Assembly: GCA_037127315.1 (NCBI GenBank)
Contig: JBBBDQ010001293.1
Span: forward strand, 764,001-828,000
Origin: Ascarosepion bandense
Lineage: Eukaryota; Mollusca; Cephalopoda; Sepiida; Sepiidae
Direction of reading: 5' to 3'
Length of the DNA: 64,000 bases
Shown piece after piece: positions 33,237 to 44,476 of this stretch. The first letter of the stretch is position 1. The number at the start of each line of letters is the position of its first letter. The notes under the pieces are model-generated. The model did not search any database, was not told the DNA's origin, and saw only the letters and a list, made by a program, of their open reading frames with translations. The translations under genes were made by a program, and so were the position numbers.

Positions 33237-34080
33237 CTCTTTGATTTGATAGTGTGTGTATTTTCTGCTCGTGTTTATAAGTCTAGTTAGAAAAAAAAAT
33301 GCATACTTTTGCCGATCTGACCCTAGAATTGAGAAATATGGATTGTTCGGTGTCGAACACATTAAGGGTAGAACGGAGGGGGTGCAGGACTATATGCAGA
33401 GAGTAGTACGCCTAGCGGAGAGCGCATAGGGGGGTTGACGGGAGGAATAAAGTTGAGATATTTACCTATCTGTAAGTATAAAACATCTGAGTTAATAATT
33501 TATTTTTTTTGTTAATATTTTACCATATATGTGAAGTGAGTTTACTGGTATGTTGCTTAATTAATCTTACTTTTATTGAGTAAGTGAAATGTAAAATCAT
33601 GTAAAGGAAGTTTCTTCTACTCTTTAAAGTGGATAATTGGATTAACTTGTTGATAACAATGTTTTCTTTGGTTTGTGCAGTGTTAGGTTTTCTTTTTTTT
33701 GGATTTCTTTTCAATGACTGTACACTACAAAATGATTTACATTTCTATGTTTGTGAATTATGCTTTTGTGCAGGTTCCCATCAATTCAACATCCTCTGTG
33801 AATTTTCATTTATGTGACTTGGGAAATATCTTTTGAAGATATATTAATTTCTGAAAACTTTATATTGACACGGATAGACCTGCAGATTCCACAGTTGATC
33901 GGAACAAAAAGAAAGAACAACTGAAAAGTCTTGTAGACTTATTGGCTGATATGCTATAGGATTGGGAAAGAAGCAGTGGGAGGATTAACGATAGTTTAAG
34001 TGAAATAGTTAGGAAGATACAAACGTGGAAAATTATTAATAGTATCTAAAGCATAAAGTAAATTATACGTCTCTGGTTCA

Positions 34081-34542
34081 GTGGTTTGGTCCCCAATTAC
34101 GCAGAAATTTCCCAATTTTTCAGTGGACACCATGCCGGTAGAATTGCACGATATGGAGGAGATTCCTATCCGCAAACTAGTAAATACCTTGGAACAGATA
34201 GATATGGAAAGATTTAGTGAAGGATATGAAGAACTCCCGAAGAAGTTGACGATAGGAGTCATTGCTGGCATAGTCGGCGTTATGATAATCCTTGGAATAA
34301 TAGCTAGGAAGCGGATTTTTAAGTGTGAAAGAAGCAACAGTGCTTCGGAAAAGGAAAGGGAGTTATCCGTTGTGAATAGTACTCCGGGGTCAACGGGTGT
34401 TCAACACTCAAATGTCTCTGCGTTAAACAGAGAGATGTCAACAAATCAGATATGCTTGGATTCGAATCCAGAGGAAGTAGTTCAAGGAATAGAGAACATT
34501 GTACAAACTAAGGAACTACGAGTCACGGGTTCATTGTTTTAG
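34081..34542 (+). pseudogene. Envelope-like membrane ORF remnant
   Basis: 153 codons open; the nominal GTG start is probably not genuine, and the frame more plausibly starts at ATG 34,132 or continues a lost upstream exon. Residues about 56-76 form one transmembrane helix (LTIGVIAGIVGVMIILGIIA) followed by a basic ARKRIFKC stop-transfer and a ~70-residue cytoplasmic tail. Upstream (33,870-34,050) stop-broken frames show heptad-like residues. Position between pol space and the right LTR plus one C-terminal helix matches the end of a retroelement envelope protein. It lacks the surface domain, cleavage site and fusion region, so it is not functional. An unrelated captured gene cannot be excluded. 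Confidence 0.5.
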
Positions 34543-35185
34543 ACTAAATTAATATAGATGAAACCTCTAATCCTCCACAAGTAAATTGCATGCGGATTAA
34601 CGTTGGAATCAGGGTAATTTTCTTCATTTTCTATTGAACATTTCTCGGTCAGACTATGAATGATATGTACTGCAGATAATGGCCATTTTTCTGTGTTCAA
34701 ACATAGTATGTTTGAAATTAAATTAAATTAAATGAAGTTACATGTGTAACAATAAACTCGAGCAGAAGCACGCATGGTGTTGGTCAAAGGTCATTTACTC
34801 GATGTCAGTCTAGAAACTGGGGCGCGGTTACCGCCTATAATCATGTGGTTATGCATCGAGGCGTCTACGCTTATGGACAGAGTCGAGAAAGAAAATGAAC
34901 ATTTTTAAGAACTTTGCCCAATTCTGTGAAAATGGATATTAAAAAAAAAAAAAAAAAGAACAATGAAACATCGAGCTGGTAGAACAATTTTCACGATGGA
35001 CACGAACATTGTTGGGTTGCCGATGTAGGCTCACCTATATATTTTTTTTGTTGTTTTTTTTGTTTCGGCATGCACATGTTTTGTTGTTTTGGCGTGCACA
35101 TGTTTTATACAATTGTCGGGCTTGTGTGGCGTGGAGAGGAGTGTGAGGGTGTTGCGCTTAAAATGTTCTTAGGTGAACATTTTGG

Positions 35186-35204
35186 AAAATGGGAGGGCGA
35201 GGAG
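35186..35204 (+). promoter_or_regulatory. Polypurine tract
   Basis: Purine-rich run (with two pyrimidines) abutting the right LTR, the expected plus-strand primer position. Confidence 0.7.
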
Positions 35205-35637
35205 TGTAATATAACAATCTGGCCCCACCCGAGGAAGGCTGATGCAAGCGAGGGTGTTTCCGGTCGTTGAAAGGAACGGATGTCGTTTTGACCTTATTTC
35301 CGGCAGCAGCGGAAATAACTACAGAGGCAAACAGAACAGGTGTCTCTGAGAATTACGTGAGCGTGCGTGGGCGAGGCAAAACCGGAAGAAAAAGTCCCGG
35401 TTCTGGAAGATTAAAAAAAGGCCTCGGCACACGGATTCGCCAGAGTAGTAGTAGAGGAGCAACAGAGATCGGCCGGTGAAGAGAGACACAGCAGATCAGA
35501 CTACACTCCCGTCAACCCATTAGAAGCGCGCTCTCTCAATTCTCTGTTCCCTATTCTACACGGTCCATCGTCATTAATAAAAATATAACTTCATATTTTT
35601 ATACATATGCGTGTTTGTTGTTTGTCGATATACAACA
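35205..35637 (+). repeat. Right LTR
   Basis: Same length as the left LTR. Differences include loss of the TATA box (GATTAAAAAAAGGCC in place of GATTATAAAAAGGCC) and AGATCAGA for AGATAAGA. Ends TATACAACA. Confidence 0.9.
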
Positions 35638-35693
35638 ATATGACATGTCTAACAGAAAATTTGCTGCCTAAATGCACAAATTTTAAAGTTAGT

Positions 35694-35742
<49 letters not shown>

Positions 35743-35822
35743 TATATTTGTCATGACTTTTATTTCAAGTATTACTTTATTTGTAAAACATTAATTGAAA
35801 TATATATATATATATATATAAA
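35694..35822. repeat. (TAGA)n and (TA)n microsatellites
   Basis: TAGA run 35,694-35,742; TA run 35,801-35,820. Sequence 35,823-36,300 is AT-rich and unassigned. Confidence 0.9.
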
Positions 35823-36307
35823 TGTTATTTTATACTCAAATTGCCTTTCTTGATTTTATAATCATTTTATGAATTATAGTGGGCTATCTTCCCACAAGGC
35901 TAAATTCCATAGGTATACTATTACCCTTCCCTAGAACGGAATTCTACTACTACTAGAAAAGAATAAATAAGAAGATATACCCATTATATTTTATGCTCTT
36001 CATGTATTGGCAGCTTGTATTTCTACTAAGCTTTTCCATTTGTGATTCGTAAACATAGTTTTCAATTAATAATTGTAACATCTAAAAAGATTAAATTAAT
36101 AGAGAGTTTTAATTTTAATTAAAAAAATGAAAGCAGTTCTTGTAAAAATTGATTATTCATTGAAAAATCTTTTACGACAATAGTGTCCTTAATATCTTAT
36201 TTATAAAATCAGTTAAAACTATTGTCTTAGTTTTATTTCATTTTTATTTTAAATTCAGAGCATTTTTTGGTAAATGGTGTGTTTGCTTTACAAAAAGAAA
36301 TTGATGA

Positions 36308-38225
36308 TTTCAATTGGAGTAGATAGACTAATTTATCGCCCGGTTCACACTCCACCCATGTCTATTGAACAGGTGAAGAGGCTCATCCCTTGTTCCCTGT
36401 TTAGGATGTGGTTTCCGGCTTTCTCTTTTCCAGTCTTTTCACTTTGTTTTTTTTTTTAATTGGAGTAGATATAGCTATCTATCTATCATCCGGTTCACAC
36501 TCCACCCACGTCTATTGAACAGGTGAAGAGGCTCATCCCTTGTTCCCTTTTTAGGATGTGGTTTCCGGTTTTCTCTTTTCCAGTCTTTTCACTTTTCTTT
36601 TTCTTTTTTTTTCTTTTTCTCAATTGGAGTAGATAGACTAATCTATCGCACGGTTCACACTCCATCCACGCCTATTGAACAGGTTAAGAGGCTCATCCCT
36701 TGTTCCCTTTTTAGGATGTGGTTTCCGGCTTTCTCTTTTCCAGTCTTTTCACTTTTCTTTTTCTTTTTTTTTTTCTTTTTTTTCAATTGGAGTAGATAGA
36801 CTAATCTATCACCCGGTTCACACTCCACCCACGTCTATTGAACAGGTTAAGAGGCTCATCCCTTGTTCCCTTTTTAGGATGTGGTTTCCGGCTTTCTCTT
36901 TTCCAGCCTTTTCACTTTTCTTTTTCTTTTTTTTTCTTTTTTTCAATTGGAGTAGATAGACTAATCTATCGCCCGGTTCACACTCCACCCACGTCTATTG
37001 AACAGGTTAAGAGGCTCATCCCTTGTTCCCTTTTTAGGATGTGGTTTCCGGCTTTCTCTTTTCCAGCCTTTTCACTTTTCTTTTTCTTTTTTTTTTCTTT
37101 TTTTCAATTGGAGTAGATAGACTAATCTATCGCCCGGTTCACACTCCACCCACGTCTATTGAACAGGTTAAGAGGCTCATCCCTTGTTCCCTTTTTAGGA
37201 TGTGGTTTCCGGCTTTCTCTTTTCCAGCCTTTTCACTTTTCTTTTTCTTTTTTTTTTCTTTTTTTCAATTGGAGTAGATAGACTAATCTATCACCCGGTT
37301 CACACTCCACCCACGTCTATTGAACAGGTTAAGAGGCTCATCCCTTGTTCCCTTTTTAGGATGTGGTTTCCGGCTTTCTCTTTTCCAGCCTTTTCACTTT
37401 TCTTTTTCTTTTTTTTTTCTTTTTTTCAATTGGAGTAGATAGACTAATCTATCGCCCGGTTCACACTCCACCCACGTCTATTGAACAGGTTAAGAGGCTC
37501 ATCCCTTGTTCCCTTTTTAGGATGTGGTTTCCGGCTTTCTCTTTTCCAGCCTTTTCACTTTTCTTTTTCTTTTTTTTTTCTTTTTTTCAATTGGAGTAGA
37601 TAGACTAATCTATCGCCCGGTTCACACTCCACCCACGTCTATTGAACAGGTTAAGAGGCTCATCCCTTGTTCCCTTTTTAGGATGTGGTTTCCGGCTTTC
37701 TCTTTTCCAGCCTTTTCACTTTTCTTTTTCTTTTTTTTTTCTTTTTTTCAATTGGAGTAGATAGACTAATCTATCGCCCGGTTCACACTCCACCCACGTC
37801 TATTGAACAGGTTAAGAGGCTCATCCCTTGTTCCCTTTTTAGGATGTGGTTTCCGGCTTTCTCTTTTCCAGCCTTTTCACTTTTCTTTTTCTTTTTTTTT
37901 TCTTTTTTTCAATTGGAGTAGATAGACTAATCTATCGCCCGGTTCACACTCCACCCACGTCTATTGAACAGGTTAAGAGGCTCATCCCTTGTTCCCTTTT
38001 TAGGATGTGGTTTCCGGCTTTCTCTTTTCCAGCCTTTTCACTTTTCTTTTTCTTTTTTTTTCTTTTTTTCAATTGGAGTAGATAGACTAATCTATCGCCC
38101 GGTTCACACTCCACCCACGTCTATTGAACAGGTTAAGAGGCTCATCCCTTGTTCCCTTTTTAGGATGTGGTTTCCGGCTTTCTCTCTTCCAGTCTTTTCA
38201 TTCTTACGTAGCCCCCTACATACAT
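36308..38225 (+). repeat. 161-bp VNTR array ending in a LINE 3' tail, twelve units
   Basis: Twelve units start at AATTGGAGTAGATAGACTAA near 36,312, 36,461, 36,620, 36,785, 36,945, 37,105 and then every 161 bp. Each holds CGCCCGGTTCACACTCCACC, GAACAGGT(T/G)AAGAGGCTC, TAGGATGTGGTTTCCGGC and a T-rich linker. The units from 36,945 to 38,075 are nearly identical, showing recent amplification. The last unit leads into CTTACGTAGCCCCCTAC, the start of the shared LINE 3' terminus. The repeated open frames across it are periodic translation artefacts. Confidence 0.92.
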
Positions 38226-38825
38226 AAACTCGTGTAGATGTGCAGTGGCAAGTATTAAAAAAATTTATCACAATAAGTCATGTTTTATAAAACCTATTTT
38301 AATACAGCAGTCGCGTATTACTTTTTGTTCTTCTAATTCATGCGCAGATGATTTTAGGAATGCGTGTACATTAAGAGGAAATATAAATGAAGTTTTGAGT
38401 AGTTTATGGGAATTTCAAAGAATAATTTTTTTTTCAATTCAGTTCTTAAAAACGTTTTTTTTATGTTTCTGTGGGAATGTCCGGATGTTAATAAATGTTT
38501 ATATCTTCTAATTGAGTTTATGCAAAGGTTTTTATTTTAGTTTTCTATGTGTAAAAATGTCAGATATATTTACACTATAACCAAAAATAGACAAAAATAA
38601 AATTCATACCATATATTTCCCAATTATTTGGGTAGCAATCGCTCTTTCATACAATTTCCATTCAAGACGACTGACATGGTACTGTGATTAAACATTTTAT
38701 CTAAGGAGCGTCTTGTAGTTTGCTTCAAGCATTGTTTATATTAGGTGTATCGGTAGGGTTTGAATCACAATGCGTTTAGAAAAATAAAGGAAGGCAATGA
38801 AGGTGTTGAGTATTATCTATTTATT
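38226..38825. other. Unassigned AT-rich sequence
   Basis: An 88-codon frame at 38,245-38,511 has no recognisable family features. Nothing else seen. Confidence 0.4.
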
Positions 38826-39420
38826 AATCATTAATATTTCGAGATCATGGTCTTATCTTCAGAAATTTAGGAGAGATTAATTTTAGGTCCGCTCGTGATC
38901 CGTGCCTAATTTTTTCATGAGTTCGTATAAGTGTTTTCTTTTCTGGACATCAAGTGTATAAAAAGTGTTCAAATATTCTGTTTTTTAGAGCGTTTTCGAT
39001 TATTCCTTTAGCCATTATGAATGATTTTTTATCATTATTAACTGAATGTGTAAATTGTTTTATATATTTCTCGAAAGATAAGAATATTTTATTATTTTTC
39101 GAACACAGTCAGCATATTTTGGCAGTGTTCAAAGTTGATGCTATTGAATGTTGGTGTTTTCTTTTTTATTATTAGTACTTCTATTATATCTAGTTATATT
39201 TTACATGTGGATAAAACTATGATACTTGCTTTTTCTACAAATAAGTCGTGAAAGTGTTTAATGTTTCCATATGTGTTTAAATGAGTCCGAATCGAGCTAT
39301 GGTCAGAAAGATATAACGTGCGTCTTCTTGTTAAACATGAACTGATATATCCAACATAATTATTTCTCAGTTTGGTTTGATGAGGAACACAGTTCTTTAA
39401 TATCGGTTCCTGCATCGGTT
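38826..39420 (-). pseudogene. Penelope-like element, GIY-YIG fragment and 3' region
   Basis: Reverse frame 39,415-39,194 reads NNYVGYISSCLTRRRTLYLS, the YIG..T...R.RL..H portion of a GIY-YIG nuclease (compare TYIGHTTNSLSRRLTLHL at 21.48 kb). The C-terminal glutamate motif is not retained in frame. Further 3' (38,871-38,829) lies CTGAAGATAAGA...TCTCGAAAT, the hairpin signature seen in the other PLE ends. A family different from the 21/28/45 kb group. Confidence 0.65.
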
Positions 39421-40235
39421 TTAACTTTTTTTTATTATGGGATTGTGCATTTCTTCACAATATTTCTAAGAGAAAATTAATCTTACTTATTGTTAACGTG
39501 TATTGAACTTTACAAGAAAAAGTTAATGTTATTGTTTTTTGTCTGTATGTTCTATTGGTCACCTTAAAAAGAAATCGGTCTAATATGATGATTAATGAGG
39601 TGGCTCAGCAGACTGTTATTAACTATCACCTGTTTAACATTATTTAATTTTTAATTAAAAAAAAAATGAGAGGATGAATTCACGTGCGCTCTCTTGAGGA
39701 ACTTGGTTTTTTGTAACGGCCATTTTATATCTAATTATTTTTGTATAATGAAGTAGTAAATATGTTATTAGTGAAATCTACGCGAAAAGATGGACGTCTA
39801 AGAATAGGAGTTTATTTATTTATGTAGGTATTTAGTTATGTTTCTTTTACCAAGTTCATAGATAAAGTTAAAGACAGGATTTTTTCAAATGATTCGAATT
39901 TCAGGGCAGAGTTTTCTAGTTCCCCGAACCATACCTCTTTAAGTTATCTCAGTATCATTCACCTCATTTTAACTAAACTCTTAAAAATTTGCTCAGTTAG
40001 CTATTGATAATTGAACTCATGTCATTTGATTCAAGCAACGCTTTTATTCACCAGGGCACGTGTCAACTTGGCCATCAGTGCATGAATTTTTGGAACATAT
40101 ACCTGATGATTTAGTAACCATAATCTTTTGCTAGAGGTCATATTACAACATTGTTGTCTGTCTATATTTCTGAGATGAGGTAGTATTTACAATATTTACA
40201 TTATTCGGAATATTATCCTCATTTTTTTTTCCATT
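39421..40235. other. Unassigned AT-rich sequence
   Basis: Could be the decayed upstream part of the reverse-strand PLE, but I cannot recognise RT motifs. Confidence 0.35.
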
Positions 40236-40236
40236 T

Positions 40237-40470
40237 TCGACGTTTAGACCGTTGTACGCTACGGCCTTCTTCGTTGGTAAGTTCCTGTGACTTGACCCAA
40301 AGAGTTGTGAGTTTAGTACCAGGCTACAGCAGTTGTGAACAAGTAACTTACAGGGTTAGAGGGAAATAATTCATGACTTCCAGAAGAGACATTAGGCAAA
40401 GAATGGAGTTCACATAACCCAGTGATTGTAAAAAATGGTTCGGTTCGAAATTCCTAGCACCTGAAGAAGG
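40237..40470. mobile_element. Opposed PLE end hairpins
   Basis: The reverse strand at 40,278-40,237 has CGAAGAAGGCCGTAGCGTAC...ACGGTC-TAAACGTCG; forward 40,448-40,468 has CCTGAAGAAGGCCGGATAAT. Both are the CTGAAGA-stem signature of PLE termini in opposite orientation, each mutated or truncated. (TTG)n follows at 40,495-40,530. Confidence 0.5.
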
Positions 40471-40494
40471 CCGGATAATGTAAATACAGTAAAC

Positions 40495-40529
<35 letters not shown>

Positions 40530-40784
40530 GTTGTTTGTTTTTTTTTCTTGGCACTTCGTATTACTGGTTCCTATATGGTAGGCCTGGGATATTTTTGTGG
40601 CAAAGCATATGCGCTGGTTCCTTACATTTTCGTATTTTTCACGATATTATCTGTCTATAATTTAAGCATCATAAAACTATATGCGGTGATTTCCCTTTTC
40701 GCTCCATATGTGGTCAGCTACACCTGACTTTTTTCTCCCCTCGTTTTACGGTGTACTGAACAATGGTCTTACAGTATTAGGCGG

Positions 40785-41168
40785 ATACCATACTTGGACG
40801 TTATCGTTTAACATTCCAGTGGATCGTAGAGATGAGCTAAGATGGAAAAAAACACAGATACTAGAACAAGCTAAAGCCGCTGAATTAAACATCACGAAAC
40901 TGGAGAGACTGTCAATCAAAACCCTAAGGAGGAATGTCAACATTATCATTCTACCACCAACTGACAAAAGCAATGTAGTGATGGACAAAACAGAATGTAG
41001 ATAAAAACTGAAAGACCTCATTAGAAATGGTAGCTATAGTAAACTGAAGAAAGTTCAAAAAATGAATACAGAACAAGTGTCGCAGATCTTAATCTAGAAC
41101 AAGAACTACTTCCCACCTAAAACACAAAGGCAGTTCTCACAACGGTACAGCAAGTTACCACACATACA
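40785..41168 (+). pseudogene. Penelope-like RT N-terminal fragment
   Basis: The open frame to 41,004 contains LRRNVNIIILPPTDKSNVVMD, which matches the L..I.ILPADKG...VVMD block preceding RT motif 1 in Penelope-type RTs, followed after a stop by KLKDLIRNGSYSKLKK. Truncated at 41,168 by the next insertion. Confidence 0.72.
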
Positions 41169-41576
41169 GGCATGGCCTTATCTGACTACCGGGCACACCG
41201 GGCACGGGTCCGGGCCGATCCGTGCAATCATAATGAAAATCCAGGCAAGGAAAAATGTCTTCGTCAGAAATCAAACCAAACAATTCACGAAGAAAGAAAG
41301 AAAGAAAGAAAGAAAAACGAAGAAAACATCCGAATGAACGCAGTAAAAATCTGTTTATTTATTAATTTTGGGCGAACAGACTGGTTATACTTAGAAAGTC
41401 CGAACCCGATTTCCTGCTTTTGTTCACGTTCTGTGCCTAATTTCCATTGGAATAGCCGAAACAATCCGCAAAAATCATAGTTTCTCGAAAAGGATGACAA
41501 CATCACATTGTCAACTAATAAATCCGGGCAATTTTCTCTGTGCCCGGTGATTTTTTTAGCATCAGCTACAGCCCTG
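41169..41576. mobile_element. Candidate hAT-like non-autonomous element
   Basis: Left end CAGGCATGGCCTTATCTGAC with ACCGGGCACACCGGGCAC; right end ...TGTGCCCGGTGAT...CAGCCCTG. CAGGG-type ends and matching GGGCAC inverted motifs suggest hAT. No clean 8-bp duplication. A GAAA run lies at 41,291-41,314. Confidence 0.4.
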
Positions 41577-41579
41577 CAT

Positions 41580-41948
41580 AAAAGGTATCCATAAAGTCCG
41601 CTTTCACTTTAAAAATTATAACTTTATTTGTGCTTGTGATAGAAATAATCTGTAAAAAATGTTAAAAATTTTAATGTTCCTAGTTTTAAGTATAGTTATT
41701 GAATAATTCTTTACCACAAAATTTGCTACAATTTTTAGATAAATAAAAAATATGAACTGAAAATCGTATCACCCTTGGTATTGCTAATGATTGAAGACAT
41801 GTGGAAACTTAAATATAATTTCAATAAAACCTTAAAAATATAGATTTAATTCTTTCTAATCCTTTTTACAAATTATTTCTATCGCAATTATAAATAACGA
41901 TACAAATTTTTTTAAAGTTCACACAAACTTTTTTGACACACTGTATAT
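41580..41948. mobile_element. Candidate mariner-like MITE
   Basis: Left terminus GGTATCCATAAAGTCCGC..TTCACTTTAAAAATT; right terminus, reverse complemented, CAGTGTGTCAAAAAAGTTTG..TGAACTTTAAAAAAATT. The inverted termini are similar but diverged; interior non-coding. Confidence 0.45.
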
Positions 41949-42081
41949 GGTGACTAAATGTCTGATAGTTGAGATCCAGGGATATAATTGATACAGAGAA
42001 ATCTAAAAAAAGCATGACTTGTGGAACGAAAACAATCAACCCCGATACATAAGTACCCCTGTACATAAGTTAGTAATTTCA

Positions 42082-42135
42082 GTCACCTGAAGAAGGCATG
42101 AGCATACAAATGCCGATAGGTCATGAATATGGCAA
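42082..42135 (+). mobile_element. PLE terminal hairpin relic
   Basis: CTGAAGA-A-GGCAT...ATGCC-GATA (42,087-42,118) repeats the PLE-end signature with GAAA mutated to GATA. No PLE coding sequence adjacent; 42,140-42,420 is unassigned. Confidence 0.5.
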
Positions 42136-42424
42136 AGAAGTTGAGGACAACAGTCTGAATGATGTAACTACTTTTCTTCAGCTAAAATAAAAAAAATTCC
42201 ATGGTGGACAAATCCTTTGGGTTTTGCTTTACGTTGTCGTTTAAATTCCCATCCTCTTCTTACATATTTAAAAATTCAATCCATAATATTTTTTCTGTTT
42301 TGACTTTTAAATATACACACACATACATGCACAACCCCAACATATTTTTCTTTCAACACAGAACTCGTCTGGAGTATGTGTACCCGACTTCCCTCTCCGA
42401 ATCCAGGCCTAACTGACTGACATA

Positions 42425-44015
42425 CTAATTACTCCCTCGGTGGTCTACAAAATAATGTCTAAGCTTGACCCCCATAAGGCGAGCTGTGGTGACGGAATAC
42501 CCATCATTGTTCTAAAGAAACGTGCTCCTGAACTCCTCTGTTCTTTCTAAACTCTATAACTACTGCCTTTCTGCTTCCTGCTTTCCTACCTGCTGAAAAT
42601 CCTCCTCCGTAGTTCCTATATATAAAAATATTGAAGAACCCACTGACTCCGCTAATTATCGCCCTATCTGCAAAGTGTTCGAAGCCATCATCAACGCCAA
42701 GATGGTACAACACCTCACAGCCCACAGACTCTTCTCTGACAAACAGTATGGCTTCCGCTTCATCAGGTCTACTGCTGATATACTCACGACCATCACTGAG
42801 TATATACACCATATCCTCAACAAAAAATGGCAAAGCACAAACTGTTGCCCTTGACATCTCCAAAGCCTTCTATGCAAGCTGCAGGGCTATGGTATAACTG
42901 AACAATTGTTTGACCTAATCCAGTCTTTCCTTTCAAACCGTACAATGGGGGTAGTATTGCCTCCCAATACTATCACATGAATGCAGGTGTCCGTCAAGGC
43001 TCTATTCCAGGTCCTTATCTATATTAACGGTCTCCCTGATGTAATAAAATCCCAAGTGGGCATATATGCTGACGAGACTTCTGTTTACTCCCGTCTCGAT
43101 CAAAAATCTGCCAAGGCTGACAAATCAAACCTCACTGCCAAGCTTGAAAGATGCTATCTAATAACCACCACAGACAATCGTTCCTCCCGCTCATTAACAC
43201 GGATCAGGCTTCTCTCCCTGAAAGTAAAACACTGCGTCTCCTCGGATTAACTCTCACATCAGACCTCAATGGTAAGAATCCATAGCTAAATCCGCTGCTA
43301 ATAAAGTCGGTTCTGTGAGTAGGGCCAGGAAGTTTTTCCCGTCCGAAACAATCCTACACATATACAAATCTACCATCCGCCCGTGCATTGAATACTACTG
43401 CCATATCTGGTCGGGTGCTCCTGCTATCCACTTAGGTGTCCTCAACCAAATCCAACGTGAAATCTATAATGTGATCGATCCCGACTTGGCAGCTAGGATA
43501 CAGTCACTTTCTCACCGGCGCAGTGTGGCTTCCATGTGTGTCTTCTACAAATACTTTAACGGCTTCTGCTCCGATGAACTTAGCTCACTGGTACCCCTTA
43601 TATATGAATTTCCTCGAGTCAAAAGATTAGCAACTAGGTTCCACCCTTTTACTGTGAAACCAATAAATTATAAATGCAAATTCTACTCCAGTAGCTTCTT
43701 TTCTCACATTTCAGCCTGTGGAAATCCCTTCCGCATACTTGCTTTCCCGGAAGTTATAATCTCCAAGAATTTAAATGTAAAGTCAATAGTCATCTCCTGT
43801 CTCACTAACTTACCTCCTCTGTCTCTCTCTCTCTCTCTCTCTCATGCTTTTTTCTCCGTCCACCCCACTCTCATCAGTATTATCTTCCTTCTCCTACTCT
43901 CTCCCTGACACCCCCTGCAACCTCGCACTCCTTCTCATAACATTCCTCCTATGTAACCCCCTGCACAACAGTCGCAGTAAAATGCTTTGTTAGGGGCGAC
44001 ACGATTTTAAAAAAA
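42425..44015 (+). pseudogene. Jockey/CR1-like LINE relic, RT through 3' tail
   Basis: Longest copy of the main family. In shifting frames: KASCGDGIPIIVLKK, ADYRPICKVFE-like (42,650-42,680), DKQYGFRFIRSTADIL, VALDISKAF (RT motif with catalytic D, ~42,847-42,873), IYINGLPDVIKSQVGIYADE (YADD degraded), KVGSVSRARKFFPSETILHI, STIRPCIEYYCHIWSGAP, DPDLAARIQSLSHRRSVASM, and SSFFSHISACGNPF. The 197-codon frame 43,315-43,908 covers the C-terminus. The tail ends with TATGTAACCCCCTGCACAAC and an A-run. Endonuclease missing; several frameshifts. Confidence 0.85.
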
Positions 44016-44054
44016 TATTTTAGATAAAAAGACATTATTAACGCATATATATAT

Positions 44055-44476
44055 TGTTGTGGATTCCGGATGAGAAACGGTCAAAATAATGAACAACAAC
44101 AACAACAACAACAGGTATGGAGATAGAAAAGTAGGTTATATTGAACTCGATATACAAACTGGAACGTGGGTTAGTCAATTCAGGAATACTATTAGTAGAA
44201 AGAAATATATACAAATCTTGAAGTGAAATAGTATGTCCGGGTAACGTATTCTAGCTGAGTTGAGCTCAGAGCTAGCTTGGTCTCTGGGTAACTTCGGTAT
44301 CTGTCGGAACTCTTCGATAACTGTAACGGACTTCTACGATTAATCTCCACTGTAAACCTGCAACTACAACTGAGATTCCAGATTGAGATATTAAACTGCT
44401 GTTCTCTATATGACAGGATTATATGTACACTCATTTGAGTCGATTATTATATACAAAAAGAGGAGATCACACAACA
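44055..44476 (+). mobile_element. Probable solo LTR in (TA)n
   Basis: 422 bp from TGTTGTGGATTCCGG to GATCACACAACA; TGTTGTG/CACACAACA terminal inverted motif, flanked on both sides by TA repeats which hide the exact duplication. Internal (CAA)n at 44,093-44,113. Terminal motif is like that of the solo LTR at 22.7 kb. The region 44,480-44,970 is unassigned. Confidence 0.6.

Larger units (their letters stand above)
32608..35641 (+). mobile_element. Young LTR retrotransposon lacking pol
   Basis: Two 433-bp direct repeats (32,612-33,044 and 35,205-35,637) differ at about seven positions by my count (~1.6%) and flank 2.16 kb. Target duplication ATAT lies at 32,608-32,611 and 35,638-35,641. A purine tract (AAAATGGGAGGGCGAGGAG, 35,186-35,204) directly precedes the right LTR. 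No gag, protease, RT or integrase can be read inside; only a short N-terminal frame at 33,299-33,409 and an envelope-like C-terminal ORF remain. It is therefore non-autonomous and internally deleted. Superfamily undetermined; a 4-bp duplication fits Gypsy-type elements. Confidence 0.88.

Noticed and set aside
34081..34542. Host single-pass membrane protein gene
   Set aside because: It lies between two matching LTRs with a target duplication and polypurine tract, and has no intron or promoter evidence.
36274..38227. Series of near-identical 78-94 codon frames that could be read as a repeat protein family
   Set aside because: Exact 161-bp spacing and dependence on T-rich linkers show they are periodic artefacts of the VNTR.
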